A stretch of DNA of 64,000 nucleotides from contig CAJXLC010000005.1 in assembly GCA_913055645.1 (NCBI GenBank), positions 1-64,000 on the forward strand, in the 5' to 3' direction. Position 1 is the first letter of the stretch, and each line of letters begins with the position of its first letter. Shown here one piece after another: positions 36,542 through 45,452 of this stretch. Source of the DNA: an uncultured Pseudomonadota bacterium. GTDB lineage: Bacteria; Pseudomonadota; Zetaproteobacteria; Mariprofundales; Mariprofundaceae. Below the pieces are notes generated by a model. The model was given only the letters and a program-made list of their open reading frames with translations. It ran no database searches and was not told the origin of the DNA. The translations under genes and the position numbers were made by a program.

Positions 36542-36715
36542 CTATGTTAGCTGCTCCAAATCACGCACAGCACCCTTATCTGCCGAGGTCGTCAAAGCTG
36601 CATAAGCTTTTAATGCTTTGGACACCACACGGTTACGATTTACTGGTTGCCAAGCATCTTTACCCTTGGCTTCCATCGCCGTACGACGCGCTAATAATTC
36701 TTCATCAGAAATCAT
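36542..36715 (-). pseudogene. Diverged 3'-terminal fragment of ilvD
   Basis: 57 codons ([20 protein letters not shown]...AVRDLEQLT) equal to the C-terminus of dihydroxy-acid dehydratase. It is in the same orientation as the complete ilvD 2 kb downstream; by eye the two DNA segments are about 89% identical. It cannot be functional alone. It abuts a broken psd gene at the shared sequence ATGATTTCT, so a recombination joined the two. It marks the left edge of the island. Confidence 0.85.
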
Positions 36716-37007
36716 TGAATGATTTATAGGATCTCTCTATCGGGTTCTCTTTGAACGATCCCTTCTAATATTGATCAATTTGAATGTTAAATTTTTTGAG
36801 AAAGGGCGGGACTTTTTTGGTCGACTTCGGGCTATCCTGTGCGTAGCCGTATAAGCGACTGAACATCTTACTTGCAATGAGAGGGCCCAGCATTCGCCCG
36901 ATGGGATTGCCGTAAGCGAATCTGATCGCCCCATCGCCATAGACCTTCTCTATCTCGATCTTGTTTTCGTAACGGTTAAAAACCTGAATTTCAAAGCCAT
37001 GACTCAT
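36716..37007 (-). pseudogene. Phosphatidylserine decarboxylase, N-terminal remnant
   Basis: From ATG 37007 the translation (FEIQVFNRYENKIEIEKVYG, then AIRFAYGNPIGRMLG, FSRLYGYAQDSPKS and KVPPFLKKFNIQIDQY) matches the start of PSD proenzyme. An in-frame TAG at 36767-36765 interrupts it. Beyond the stop the homology continues ([19 protein letters not shown]) right up to the ilvD fragment, where it ends. The catalytic half with the pyruvoyl-forming serine is missing. So this is a decayed gene, not a small protein, even though an open frame of 98 codons (from 37061) remains. Confidence 0.78.
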
Positions 37008-37178
37008 TGCAGGAAACCCTATCTCCTTTTTCAACTTCAGCGAGGCTACCATGTGAATCAAAGCGAGCTAAGAAAAAGCCCCCTGCTTTCGCAGAGAGCC
37101 TGATTGAATTAAGTACACTGTCCCCGAAATTTCCTGAACGTTCCATATTTTTTCGGTAGCTATAGACAGAGCAGCAAT

Positions 37179-37721
37179 CTAGTCTTCATCTTGCTCTTTT
37201 GGCACACGAATCAGTGGTGACCCAGTTACAGCAAAGGCCATATAGACAAATAACAATCCAAACAGCGATCCAATTATATATTCTCCATAAAGACGATCGA
37301 TAAAAACAGGTACACTTGCATAAGCAACAACAATTAGACCGACTGTCAAACCACGAAAACGTGGTTTTGACTCAGAGAAATCCAGCCTTCCAGTGTAAGA
37401 TCTATTCTTTCTCTTCAGTTCTTTAGCTTGTTCAATCTTGTATGGAAATAGAAACTCTAAAGCCGATATAACTGTATCTTCGATTATTTCAATCAGACCA
37501 ACTAGAAGAGCATAGCCAATCACCAACAAGAAGATAACTCCAACAATTGCGATAAATATATTAGTTGAACCAGAACTAAAGGGTTCAGTCCCATCATACA
37601 TATATGAGTCAATATTATTTACCCCTGCAATACTTGTATCTGGCACACAAATACTTAGTGTTATTAGCATCAAGGAAAAGAATATTTGTGCACATACGGG
37701 GGCAGGTCTTGTTTCGCGCAT
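37179..37721 (-). CDS. Membrane protein of unknown function, 180 aa
   Basis: A signal peptide-like start (AQIFFSLMLITLSICVPDTSIAG) is followed by three predicted membrane segments (IFIAIVGVIFLLVIGYALLVGLI, LTVGLIVVAYASVPVFI, IIGSLFGLLFVYMAFAV). Between the first and second lies a basic cytosolic stretch (KELKRKNRSYTGRLDF). The SD GGGAGGA lies 8 bases ahead of the ATG. I do not recognise the family. It lies in the island 50 bases downstream of the toxin gene. Confidence 0.65.
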   Translation of the reverse strand: MRETRPAPVCAQIFFSLMLITLSICVPDTSIAGVNNIDSYMYDGTEPFSSGSTNIFIAIVGVIFLLVIGYALLVGLIEIIEDTVISALEFLFPYKIEQAKELKRKNRSYTGRLDFSESKPRFRGLTVGLIVVAYASVPVFIDRLYGEYIIGSLFGLLFVYMAFAVTGSPLIRVPKEQDED

Positions 37722-37771
37722 TTACATTCCTCCCTTTAAGCTCTATCCGCATAATTCCGAGGACACAATAC

Positions 37772-38185
37772 TTATTTTTCCCATGGATCAACCACCTCAA
37801 GACCCGAAAAGCGGAAATCCTGTGTATTGCGAGTAACCATCCGCAGGTCATGATGTAGTGCGGTTGCAGCCAGCAGGCTATCAATCACAGGAACCGGACG
37901 ATTCACATCTGCCAGCATCCGCCCCCACTGTTCGGCGACAGCTTCATCAACCGGAAGCATCCTTTCCTCAAACCAATCCGGCAACGTATGCTCCAGCCAG
38001 ATACGCAGCTTCTCCTTTCGATTGGCATCTGAAACAAGTTCAACACCCTTGCGAATCTCGCCGATCGTCAACACGCTGATATAGAGACTATCGTCCGGCA
38101 CGCTATCAAACCATGCCACCACAGCCGGCTCCGGTTTCGCGCGTACCAGCTCGGAGAGGACATTGGTATCCAGCAGATAACTCAC
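37772..38185 (-). CDS. VapC-type PIN-domain toxin (predicted RNase)
   Basis: 137 aa. The PIN acidic residues are visible: LLDTNVLSEL (first Asp), SVLTIGEIRKGVE (Glu) and VIDSLLAATALHHDLRMVTRNTQDF (two more Asp). Toxins of this type cut tRNA or other RNA. The start is GTG at 38185, overlapping the antitoxin stop as GTGA. Base composition is clearly more GC-rich than the neighbouring genome, which points to horizontal acquisition. Confidence 0.88.
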   Translation of the reverse strand: MSYLLDTNVLSELVRAKPEPAVVAWFDSVPDDSLYISVLTIGEIRKGVELVSDANRKEKLRIWLEHTLPDWFEERMLPVDEAVAEQWGRMLADVNRPVPVIDSLLAATALHHDLRMVTRNTQDFRFSGLEVVDPWEK

Positions 38186-38430
38186 AAAGAGATATCCCTG
38201 GTCAGCGAATCGGAACGTTCGATAAGGATATTTTCACCCACCAGCGGAGAGGTGCGCATTAGATCGACAAAGCGCGGACGCTGCCTCCTCATCGCCTCAT
38301 ATTCTTCAACCGAGATCACAACTGCCGAAGGTTTACCGCGCACTGTGACCTGCTGAGGTCCTTCATCCTGCACTGACTTGATCAACTCGCTCAGACGAGC
38401 TTTTGCATCCTGTAACTGCCACTGTCCCAT
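38182..38430 (-). CDS. Phd/YefM-type antitoxin
   Basis: About 82 aa: MGQWQLQDAKARLSELIKSV, then VTVRGKPSAVVISVEEYEAM, the Phd/YefM DNA-binding fold, and a C-terminal tail that would neutralise the PIN toxin. I choose ATG 38430, with GGAGG 5 bases upstream; the frame also opens at 38442 and 38433. It is co-transcribed with the toxin and probably represses the shared promoter through the palindrome upstream. Confidence 0.85.
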   Translation of the reverse strand: MGQWQLQDAKARLSELIKSVQDEGPQQVTVRGKPSAVVISVEEYEAMRRQRPRFVDLMRTSPLVGENILIERSDSLTRDISL

Positions 38431-38450
38431 CATAGCCTCCATATAAACAC

Positions 38451-38485
38451 CTAGTCAGACTAGTCGCTTAATGCGCTCTTGTCAA
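38451..38485 (-). promoter_or_regulatory. Promoter and operator of the toxin-antitoxin pair
   Basis: On the minus strand the -35 TTGACA (38485-38480), a 17-base spacer and the -10 TAGTCT (38462-38457) are followed by the antitoxin gene. The -10 lies inside a perfect 13-base palindrome CTAGTCAGACTAG (38451-38463), the expected position for autorepression. Confidence 0.65.
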
Positions 38486-38492
38486 CGGTGAC

Positions 38493-38561
38493 TTACATTA
38501 CAAACTTAACTTCAAAACGACTAAGCTCAGCAATCATATCGCGATAATCTTTAGCCAGCAC
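38493..38561 (-). pseudogene. Nucleotidyltransferase N-terminal remnant
   Basis: 22 codons from GTG 38561 (LAKDYRDMIAELSRFEVKFVM) resemble the opening helix of MNT/AbiEii-like nucleotidyltransferases, which normally continue with a G-G-x-A-x-x-x-H-G motif. Here a stop follows at the point where the toxin-antitoxin promoter begins. The match is short, so the family name is tentative. Confidence 0.4.
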
Positions 38562-38703
38562 GAATAAGTTTAACCTTTGATTTATCCATTTTTTTAGGCA
38601 TAGGCGTAGGCCAGGTCATACAGGTTACTTCCCAAACCTGATTAAAAATCATGTCTGGTTTTTCTTTGCCAAGTTTAAGAAGTTTACCTTTTGATTTGTT
38701 CAT
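38551..38703 (-). CDS. 50-aa basic protein of unknown function
   Basis: A frame from ATG 38703 to TAA 38551, starting MNKSKGKLLKLGKEKPDM and ending KKMDKSKVKLIRAG. The two ends are similar (MNKSKGKLLKLG / MDKSKVKLIRAG), as is the DNA beneath them, so it may be a partial tandem duplication. The SD is weak. Its end overlaps the nucleotidyltransferase remnant, so both may once have formed an operon. Confidence 0.4.
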   Translation of the reverse strand: MNKSKGKLLKLGKEKPDMIFNQVWEVTCMTWPTPMPKKMDKSKVKLIRAG

Positions 38704-38737
38704 GGACTTATTTTAGCAAATAACATCAAGCATGTCT

Positions 38738-40585
38738 TTATTTCAACTGTTCAAGATCGCGCACAGCACCTTTATCCGCCGATGTTGTAAGTGCCGCATA
38801 AGCCTTTAATGCTTTGGACACCACACGGTTACGATTCACAGGCTGCCAAGCATCTTTACCCTTGCCTTCCATCGCCGTACGACGCACTAATAATTCTTCA
38901 TCAGAAATCATCAGGTTGATGCTTCGATTCGGAATATCAATGTTGATAATATCACCATCTTCAATCAAACCAATCGCACCACCTTCAGCAGCTTCTGGTG
39001 AGGCATGTCCAATGGATAGCCCTGATGTACCACCAGAGAAACGACCATCGGTTAACAGTGCGCAGACTTTGCCCAAACCTTTGGATTTTAAATAGGAAGT
39101 CGGATAAAGCATTTCCTGCATACCAGGTCCACCTTTCGGACCTTCATAGGTGATAATCACTATATCGCCTGCTTTAATTTTATCGTTCAGAATGGCATTC
39201 ACCGCATCATCTTGGGATACAAATACCCGCGCTGTGCCTGTAAATTTCCAAATGGATTCATCCACACCAGCCGTTTTCACAATACAACCGCGCTCGGCAA
39301 TATTACCAAACAACACCGCCAAACCACCTTCTCTTGAATAGGCATGTTCAACACTACGAATACACCCAGCTTCACGATCTATATCAAGTGTTTTCCAACG
39401 CTCTGATTGAGAAAATGCAACTTGTGTCGGAATACCACCCGGTGCTGCACGGAACATCTCACGTGGTTCAGCATTGAATTCATTTACAATATCGTTGGCA
39501 TCCAAAGCATCACCCAATGTAGACGAATGAACGGTACGTGTATCACGATGAATCAAACCGCCACGATCAAGCTCCGCAAGAATATTCATCACACCACCAG
39601 CACGATGCACATCTTCCATATGATATTGCGCTATAGCAGGAGCAACCTTGCATAAGTTTGGAATTTTACGACTTAAGCGATCCATATCGGTCATCGTGAA
39701 ATCAACCTCAGCCTCTTGTGCACAAGCCAGTAAATGCAACACCGTATTGGTACTTCCACCCATGGCAATATCCAAAGCCATGGCATTTTCAAAGGCATCA
39801 AAGGTTGCAATGGAGCGCGGTAAGACAGAATAATCATCTTGTTCATAATGACGTTTACACAAATCCACAATCAAACGTCCAGCTTCTAAAAATAGTTCTT
39901 TTCGATCGCTATGCGTTGCCAATAAGGAGCCATTACCAGGCAATGAAAAGCCCAATGCTTCGGTCAGGCAGTTCATCGAATTGGCCGTAAACATACCCGA
40001 ACAAGAGCCACACGTTGGGCAAGCTGAGCGCTCAACAGCAACAACATCCTCATCCGATTCATTATCATCAGCAGCCATCACCATCGCATCCACCAAATCC
40101 AGCATTTGTTCGCGATTTTTAATCGTCACTTTACCTGCTTCCATCGGACCACCGGATACAAATACCGCAGGGATGTTCAAGCGCAGAGCAGCCATCAGCA
40201 TGCCCGGCGTGATTTTATCGCAGTTAGAAATACACACCAAAGCATCGGCACAATGGGCATTGGCCATATACTCCACCGAATCCGCAATAATTTCACGGCT
40301 AGGCAAAGAATAGAGCATACCACCATGACCCATAGCGATACCATCATCCACAGCGATAGTGTTGAACTCTTTGGCAACGCCACCAGCAGATTCAATTTCT
40401 CGGGCTACCATTTGCCCCAAGTCTTTCAAATGCACATGGCCAGGAACAAATTGAGTGAATGAGTTGACCACAGCAATGATAGGCTTCTCAAAATCACCAT
40501 CTTTCATGCCAGTAGCACGCCAAAGCGAACGGGCTCCAGCCATATTGCGACCAGCAGTGGTAGTACGAGAACGGTATGTCGGCAT
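38738..40585 (-). CDS. ilvD: Dihydroxy-acid dehydratase
   Basis: About 615 aa, full length. Cluster-ligand and active-site regions are present: [32 protein letters not shown] and [20 protein letters not shown]. It converts 2,3-dihydroxy-isovalerate and its isoleucine counterpart to the 2-keto acids, using an iron-sulfur cluster. Start ATG 40585 ([19 protein letters not shown]) has GAGG 8 bases upstream. A second, diverged copy of its last 57 codons lies at 36542. Confidence 0.95.
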   Translation of the reverse strand: MPTYRSRTTTAGRNMAGARSLWRATGMKDGDFEKPIIAVVNSFTQFVPGHVHLKDLGQMVAREIESAGGVAKEFNTIAVDDGIAMGHGGMLYSLPSREIIADSVEYMANAHCADALVCISNCDKITPGMLMAALRLNIPAVFVSGGPMEAGKVTIKNREQMLDLVDAMVMAADDNESDEDVVAVERSACPTCGSCSGMFTANSMNCLTEALGFSLPGNGSLLATHSDRKELFLEAGRLIVDLCKRHYEQDDYSVLPRSIATFDAFENAMALDIAMGGSTNTVLHLLACAQEAEVDFTMTDMDRLSRKIPNLCKVAPAIAQYHMEDVHRAGGVMNILAELDRGGLIHRDTRTVHSSTLGDALDANDIVNEFNAEPREMFRAAPGGIPTQVAFSQSERWKTLDIDREAGCIRSVEHAYSREGGLAVLFGNIAERGCIVKTAGVDESIWKFTGTARVFVSQDDAVNAILNDKIKAGDIVIITYEGPKGGPGMQEMLYPTSYLKSKGLGKVCALLTDGRFSGGTSGLSIGHASPEAAEGGAIGLIEDGDIINIDIPNRSINLMISDEELLVRRTAMEGKGKDAWQPVNRNRVVSKALKAYAALTTSADKGAVRDLEQLK

Positions 40586-40694
40586 ATTCAAAACCTCACA
40601 AAGAAATTACGCGCACTATAACCCTATACACAAAAGCTTGCGAGAGAGCATTGTTTACGTTGACATCATTACCCCACAATACAACAATTTGCCT

Positions 40695-41783
40695 ATGAGC
40701 ACTCAAGCACTGCTGAAGCAGTTATACGACACCCCTGAACAAGATATTATTAAAAACATTCATGCACTCAAAGCGGAACTCGGCGAGAAAGTCTTCATTC
40801 TTGGCCATCACTATCAGCGTGAAGAAGTTTTTGAGTTCGCGGATGTATCAGGTGACTCACTCAAACTTTCCCAACAAGCTGCCAATGCTGATGCTGCCAA
40901 TATTATTTTTTGTGGCGTGCATTTTATGGCTGAAACAGCAGATATTCTTACATCCGATGAACAAGCTGTATTCTTACCCGACCTTGCTGCGGGTTGTTCT
41001 ATGGCGGATATGGCAAACGATGCGCAAGTTTCAAAGTGCTGGGAGGAGCTTTCTAGCATTATTCAACCTGATACGTGTGTCACACCAGTAACGTATATTA
41101 ACTCTACCGCCGCACTGAAATCATTTTGCGGTGAACATGGCGGTATTGTCTGCACCTCATCCAATGCCCAAAAAGTGCTCGAATGGTCTTGGGGAAATCG
41201 TGAGAAGATTCTTTTCTTTCCCGACCAACATTTGGGTGAGAATACTGCTCTTGCCATGGGTATTCCTGAAGAGCAGATGATTGTCTGGGATCCATTTCAA
41301 CCTTTGGGTGGCAATACACCCGCAGCCATTGAACGTGCCACATTGATTTTATGGAAAGGTTTTTGTTCGGTACATCAACTTTTCAAAGCCGAACATGCAG
41401 ATACCATGCGAAAGAATCATGCTGGCATTGAAATACTTGCGCACCCCGAGTGCTCACGTGAAGTTTGTGAAACAGCTGATTTTGTCGGTTCAACCGAAGC
41501 GATTATTCAACATGTGCAAGCCGCTGATGTCGGAAGTAAATTTGCCATTGCCACAGAATTAAACTTGGTTAATCGCTTACGTATTCAATACCCAGAGAAA
41601 CCTATTTGGTTTTTATCGCCCATGGTTTGCATGTGCTCCACCATGTTTCGCACCGATCCGCAACATTTATATGCGACATTATTAGCCATTCGTGATGGCA
41701 ATCACGATAATCAAATTATTGTGCCCAAAGCACAAAAACGTTGGGCAAAACTCTCGCTTGAAAGGATGCTAAACCTTGCTTAA
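40695..41783 (+). CDS. nadA: Quinolinate synthase NadA
   Basis: 362 aa. HHYQREEVFEFADVSGDSLKLSQ, IIFCGVHFMAETADIL, CTSSNAQKVLEW, HPECSREVCE and PMVCMCSTM contain the conserved cysteines for the [4Fe-4S] cluster. It makes quinolinate from iminoaspartate and dihydroxyacetone phosphate for NAD synthesis. ATG 40695 (MSTQALLKQLYD) is the best start; the open frame reaches back into the divergent ilvD and is not coding there. The end overlaps the next gene. Confidence 0.93.
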   Translation: MSTQALLKQLYDTPEQDIIKNIHALKAELGEKVFILGHHYQREEVFEFADVSGDSLKLSQQAANADAANIIFCGVHFMAETADILTSDEQAVFLPDLAAGCSMADMANDAQVSKCWEELSSIIQPDTCVTPVTYINSTAALKSFCGEHGGIVCTSSNAQKVLEWSWGNREKILFFPDQHLGENTALAMGIPEEQMIVWDPFQPLGGNTPAAIERATLILWKGFCSVHQLFKAEHADTMRKNHAGIEILAHPECSREVCETADFVGSTEAIIQHVQAADVGSKFAIATELNLVNRLRIQYPEKPIWFLSPMVCMCSTMFRTDPQHLYATLLAIRDGNHDNQIIVPKAQKRWAKLSLERMLNLA

Positions 41784-43242
41784 ATACGTATTTATTCTTC
41801 TTTCTCTTATCATTTCCAACCATGCTTTCGCAGTAGAAACCATTAAATCAGTACAACAGCAGATCAATACATTCAAACAAAGCCCCAATGCCATATATGC
41901 CGAAGCTACGCTAACGCGTGCCGAAGCTTATCTAGGCGCAGCCATGTTCGCTGATGAAGAAGAAAAACCGAAAGTAACACAGGAAGCCTTGCGCAAGGCT
42001 CAAAGCACCCTTCAAGAAGCAAAAGACAATGCCAAACATTTTCAAGAACAATTTAAAGACCTTCTAGACTTACAAAATGCAGCACAGGAAGTCATCAACA
42101 AACTTCCTCACGATAACAACCCACTGAAAGACCCTAACCCAAATTTGTTACTAGGCGATGCGAACAATTCGCTCAAAGACGTGATTCATGCTACAGAAGC
42201 TGGAAATTTAAATGTTAGCCAACAAGCCGCAGATACTACACGTGCATCATTCAAACATATTCTTGATATTACTTTACCTACGCTGATTGGTGCAACAGCT
42301 AGCACCTTATCCCGCGCCGCTTCAAAGAATGCCAAATATTATGCCCCAACCACCTATGAAAAAGCCAAACAAGCATTATCATCACTAAAACTATATCGCG
42401 ATGGTATAAGCAGCCAGCTTCCTAAACATCCCGTCAAAGCACTTGAATTGGCTGAACTGGCATTGGAAATCAGTAGGAATGTTAAAATGTGGCGGAGAGA
42501 TAAAGGCAGCCATGAAATGCTGTGGTTACAAGCAAGGGAACAGCGTCAACAACTTGCCGCAAGTTTAAACCTTCCCCTACATCAAGATGATATAAGTGTT
42601 CATCAACTTACTCAGGCTATCGAGCAATTACAAAGCGATTTACAGCATACAAAAACCACCGAACAACAAAAAATTGCCCAACTTAAAAATAAGCATGAAA
42701 AAAGTCTAAAAAACGCTTTAGAATCACAACGTTCTTCACTCATGCATGCTCATGATGAACAACTCAATGATATGAAAGAAGCTTTTCGAGCAAAACTTGA
42801 GCGTGAAACCTTTGAAACAAAACGCCAGAAACGTATTCAAGCACTCTTCCCCAAACATGGCGTTAGTATTATCGCAAATTTGGATGGTTCACTCATTTTA
42901 CGTTTATCCAGCCTTAAATTTGCGCCTGGAAGCAGTAAAATTGATGCCGCTTATTTTGATTTATTAAGCCGTGTAAAAGATGTTTTAGATATATATGGTG
43001 ACCGCAACTTTCGTATTGAAGGCCATACTGATGATCAAGGTGAACTTAAAGCCAATCAACGCCTTTCATTAAAACGTGCCGAAGCTGTGCGGGACTTCCT
43101 TGCCGCCGCAGGAGCCGATGCCAGCGTAATGAAAGCATTGGGTTATGGTGAAGTGCGCCCCATTGCTAGTAATGATTTTGCCAAAGGTCGAGAAATGAAC
43201 CGTCGCATTGATTTGGTTATTGAAGCACGTAATGACAAATAA
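41776..43242 (+). CDS. OmpA-family protein with long helical region
   Basis: 488 aa. A signal peptide (YVFILLSLIISNHAFA) is followed by a helical domain rich in A, K and Q (DUF4398-like arrangement AEATLTRAEAYLGAAMFADEE), a coiled coil (about residues 270-355) and a C-terminal OmpA domain (LSSLKFAPGSSKID, FRIEGHTDDQGELKANQRLSLKRAEAVRDFL, NRRIDLVI) that binds peptidoglycan. It probably spans the periplasm from the wall. The start is TTG 41776 with AGGA upstream, overlapping the nadA stop by 8 bases. There is no beta-barrel, so it is not a porin. Confidence 0.8.
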   Translation: MLKYVFILLSLIISNHAFAVETIKSVQQQINTFKQSPNAIYAEATLTRAEAYLGAAMFADEEEKPKVTQEALRKAQSTLQEAKDNAKHFQEQFKDLLDLQNAAQEVINKLPHDNNPLKDPNPNLLLGDANNSLKDVIHATEAGNLNVSQQAADTTRASFKHILDITLPTLIGATASTLSRAASKNAKYYAPTTYEKAKQALSSLKLYRDGISSQLPKHPVKALELAELALEISRNVKMWRRDKGSHEMLWLQAREQRQQLAASLNLPLHQDDISVHQLTQAIEQLQSDLQHTKTTEQQKIAQLKNKHEKSLKNALESQRSSLMHAHDEQLNDMKEAFRAKLERETFETKRQKRIQALFPKHGVSIIANLDGSLILRLSSLKFAPGSSKIDAAYFDLLSRVKDVLDIYGDRNFRIEGHTDDQGELKANQRLSLKRAEAVRDFLAAAGADASVMKALGYGEVRPIASNDFAKGREMNRRIDLVIEARNDK

Positions 43243-44290
43243 AAAAACTGACTATCAAGAGGAAATTCAGGGCTTTTTAAACGAACTTTTTTTATCCCTT
43301 GAAAAAGATAAAGTCTATAAACAGAAAATTTTAACCGAGAGCCTAAGGCTTTTGCGTGGTAACCATGCACAAAGTGACTTGAAAATGATGGCTAGGGTTC
43401 TCAAAGAAATGCGTCTGGGTTTGGAAACCTTCAAACCCTACCAAGCATGGCGAAAAGTGAGCGTGTTTGGCTCTGCACGTACCAACAAAGAAGAGCCACG
43501 TTATATCCAAACGCGTGATTTTTCCAAAGCCATCAGTGATGAAGGTTTTATGGTCATTACAGGTGGTGGGCCTGGCATGATGCAAGCTGCCAATGAAGGT
43601 GCTGGTGCAGATCGCTCCTTTGGCATTGGCATCAACTTACCCATGGAGCAACACCCCAACCCTGTCGTCGATGGCACTTCCCGCCATTTTGACTGCCAGT
43701 ATTTTTTCACCCGTAAATTATTCTTTTTGAAAGAAAGTGATGCTGTGGTACTAACACCTGGTGGTTTTGGAACGTTGGATGAAGGTTTTGAGACCTTGAC
43801 ACTACTACAAACAGGACGTAACCCCCCCATCCCTGTGGTATTACTTGAAGCACCCGGCGATGATTTCTGGGGGCCATTTATCCGCTCATGGGTTCGTCGG
43901 TTAACCCACGATGGTTTGATAAGTCCAGAGGATAAAGATTTACTCTTTCACACAGATTCTATTGAAGCCGCAACTGCACATATCCGTGATTTTTACAGCA
44001 ATTACCATAGTTTTCGTTATGTAGGACATTGGATATTATTGCGTCTGTTAAACCCACTGGCACACGATGCGCTGGAACGGCTCAATGCCGAGTTCTCCGA
44101 TACCTTGCATGAAGGCTGCATTGAGCAGGTTTTTGACTGGCCTCACAACGATGATGCCTGTTTTAGTCACTTACCAAGATTACGTATGCGACTAAACCAC
44201 AAGCATATGAATATATTGCCACAAATGATTCGCCGCATTAATGCATTGCATAACACAGCATCACGCGATAAATCTTCCACAGAGGCTTGA
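43232..44290 (+). CDS. LOG-family protein (nucleotide hydrolase type)
   Basis: 352 aa. The Rossmann-like LOG core is visible: VSVFGSARTNKEEPRY, VITGGGPGMMQAANEGA, and the PGGFGTLDEGFETLTLLQTG motif of phosphoribohydrolases. The protein is longer than plain LOG enzymes, with extra N-terminal (about 75 aa) and C-terminal (about 90 aa) regions, as in the longer PpnN-like forms. It probably cleaves nucleoside monophosphates at the N-glycosidic bond. Start ATG 43232 overlaps the preceding stop by 11 bases. Confidence 0.82.
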   Translation: MTNKKTDYQEEIQGFLNELFLSLEKDKVYKQKILTESLRLLRGNHAQSDLKMMARVLKEMRLGLETFKPYQAWRKVSVFGSARTNKEEPRYIQTRDFSKAISDEGFMVITGGGPGMMQAANEGAGADRSFGIGINLPMEQHPNPVVDGTSRHFDCQYFFTRKLFFLKESDAVVLTPGGFGTLDEGFETLTLLQTGRNPPIPVVLLEAPGDDFWGPFIRSWVRRLTHDGLISPEDKDLLFHTDSIEAATAHIRDFYSNYHSFRYVGHWILLRLLNPLAHDALERLNAEFSDTLHEGCIEQVFDWPHNDDACFSHLPRLRMRLNHKHMNILPQMIRRINALHNTASRDKSSTEA

Positions 44291-44293
44291 ACC

Positions 44294-44944
44294 ATGACTA
44301 CAAAAAAATTTAGAAACAATACACTCGCCGATCATTTGATTGAGCATGTTGATCAAGCTTTAAATAATATTTTTTGCCGTCAAATGAGCCAACGTCCCTA
44401 CCCAGCATCGAACGTTAAATCCTACCAGTTATCCGATAACGATAAACGTAAGGCTGCTGGATTGATGCGTGTCAACCATGCGGGCGAAATGGCCGCACAA
44501 GCTTTGTATCAAGGGCAAAGCATTACTGCGCGCGATCCATCTATTCGAGAACAACTTCGCCACGCCTCGGTTGAAGAGTCTGACCACTTAAACTGGTGTC
44601 GAACACGTTTGGATGAGTTGGATGCCAAACCGTCCAAGCTGGATCCTTTGTGGTATGCAGGCTCATTTGCTATGGGCATTGCAGCTGGTATTGCGGGTGA
44701 CCGTTGGAATTTAGGTTTTTTAGCTGAAACAGAACATCAAGTAGTACGTCATTTGGATAGTCATTTACAAAACTTACCACAGCAAGACGAACGGAGCCGC
44801 GCTATTGTAAATCAAATGCGCGAAGATGAACTTGGCCATGCCACTTTGGCAGAAGATTTGGGTGCAGCCACACTACCCAAAGCAGTGAATACAGCCATGG
44901 GTTTCACAGCCAAAATCATGACCTCATTGGCAGAGCGTATTTAA
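44294..44944 (+). CDS. coq7: Demethoxyubiquinone hydroxylase Coq7
   Basis: 216 aa. The di-iron ligands appear in MRVNHAGEMAAQAL, EESDHLNW, ETEHQVVRHLD and EDELGHA, in the ferritin-like order of Coq7. It adds the final ring hydroxyl in ubiquinone synthesis with O2, which implies an aerobic, ubiquinone-using host. It lies 3 bases after the LOG gene and in the same unit as trmL. Confidence 0.9.
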   Translation: MTTKKFRNNTLADHLIEHVDQALNNIFCRQMSQRPYPASNVKSYQLSDNDKRKAAGLMRVNHAGEMAAQALYQGQSITARDPSIREQLRHASVEESDHLNWCRTRLDELDAKPSKLDPLWYAGSFAMGIAAGIAGDRWNLGFLAETEHQVVRHLDSHLQNLPQQDERSRAIVNQMREDELGHATLAEDLGAATLPKAVNTAMGFTAKIMTSLAERI

Positions 44945-44953
44945 ACCCATTAT

Positions 44954-45427
44954 ATGCAAAAAAATAACCAGCCTCCCCTGCACATTGTTTTATTTGAGCC
45001 TGAAATACCGCCCAATACAGGAAATATTGCCCGCTTATGCGCTTGTACTGGCTGTGCTCTGCACTTGGTCCACCCATTAGGCTTTGAAATTTCAGACAAA
45101 CAATTGCGTCGAGCAGGTTTAGATTATTGGGAATGGCTGCAAGTCAATGAATACGATGATTGGACGCAACTACATAACAATATTCAAGCAAAAGGCACTT
45201 GGTATGCCCTTAGCACCAAAGCAACGAATACCATTTGGGATGTAAAATTCAAAGCCGATGATGTGCTTGTTTTCGGACCTGAAAGTCGCGGTTTACCTGC
45301 ATCCATATTGGCAAGTTTATCCATGATAAAAATACCTATGCGTAACGATGCTCCCGTACGCTCGCTCAATCTATCTTCGGCATGCTCTATTGTGACCTAT
45401 GAGGCATTAAGAGAGATCAATAGTTAA
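44954..45427 (+). CDS. trmL: tRNA (cytidine/uridine-34 2'-O)-methyltransferase TrmL
   Basis: 157 aa. The SPOUT-knot motifs are seen: FEPEIPPNTGNIARLCACTG, LVFGPESRGLP and IPMRNDAPVRSLNLSSACSIVTYEAL. It methylates the wobble ribose of leucine tRNAs using SAM. The start codon lies 9 bases after coq7 with little SD. It is the last gene of the plus-strand run that begins at nadA. Confidence 0.9.
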   Translation: MQKNNQPPLHIVLFEPEIPPNTGNIARLCACTGCALHLVHPLGFEISDKQLRRAGLDYWEWLQVNEYDDWTQLHNNIQAKGTWYALSTKATNTIWDVKFKADDVLVFGPESRGLPASILASLSMIKIPMRNDAPVRSLNLSSACSIVTYEALREINS

Positions 45428-45452
45428 AGAAAACTTGTAAAACCAGTAGTTA

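Noticed and set aside
36765-37061. 98-aa ORF as an independent gene
   Set aside because: The sequence is the start of PSD, interrupted by a TAG with similarity continuing beyond it; treated as a pseudogene.
40455-40694. Upstream extension of the nadA frame
   Set aside because: It runs into the divergent ilvD coding region; NadA homology starts at 40695.
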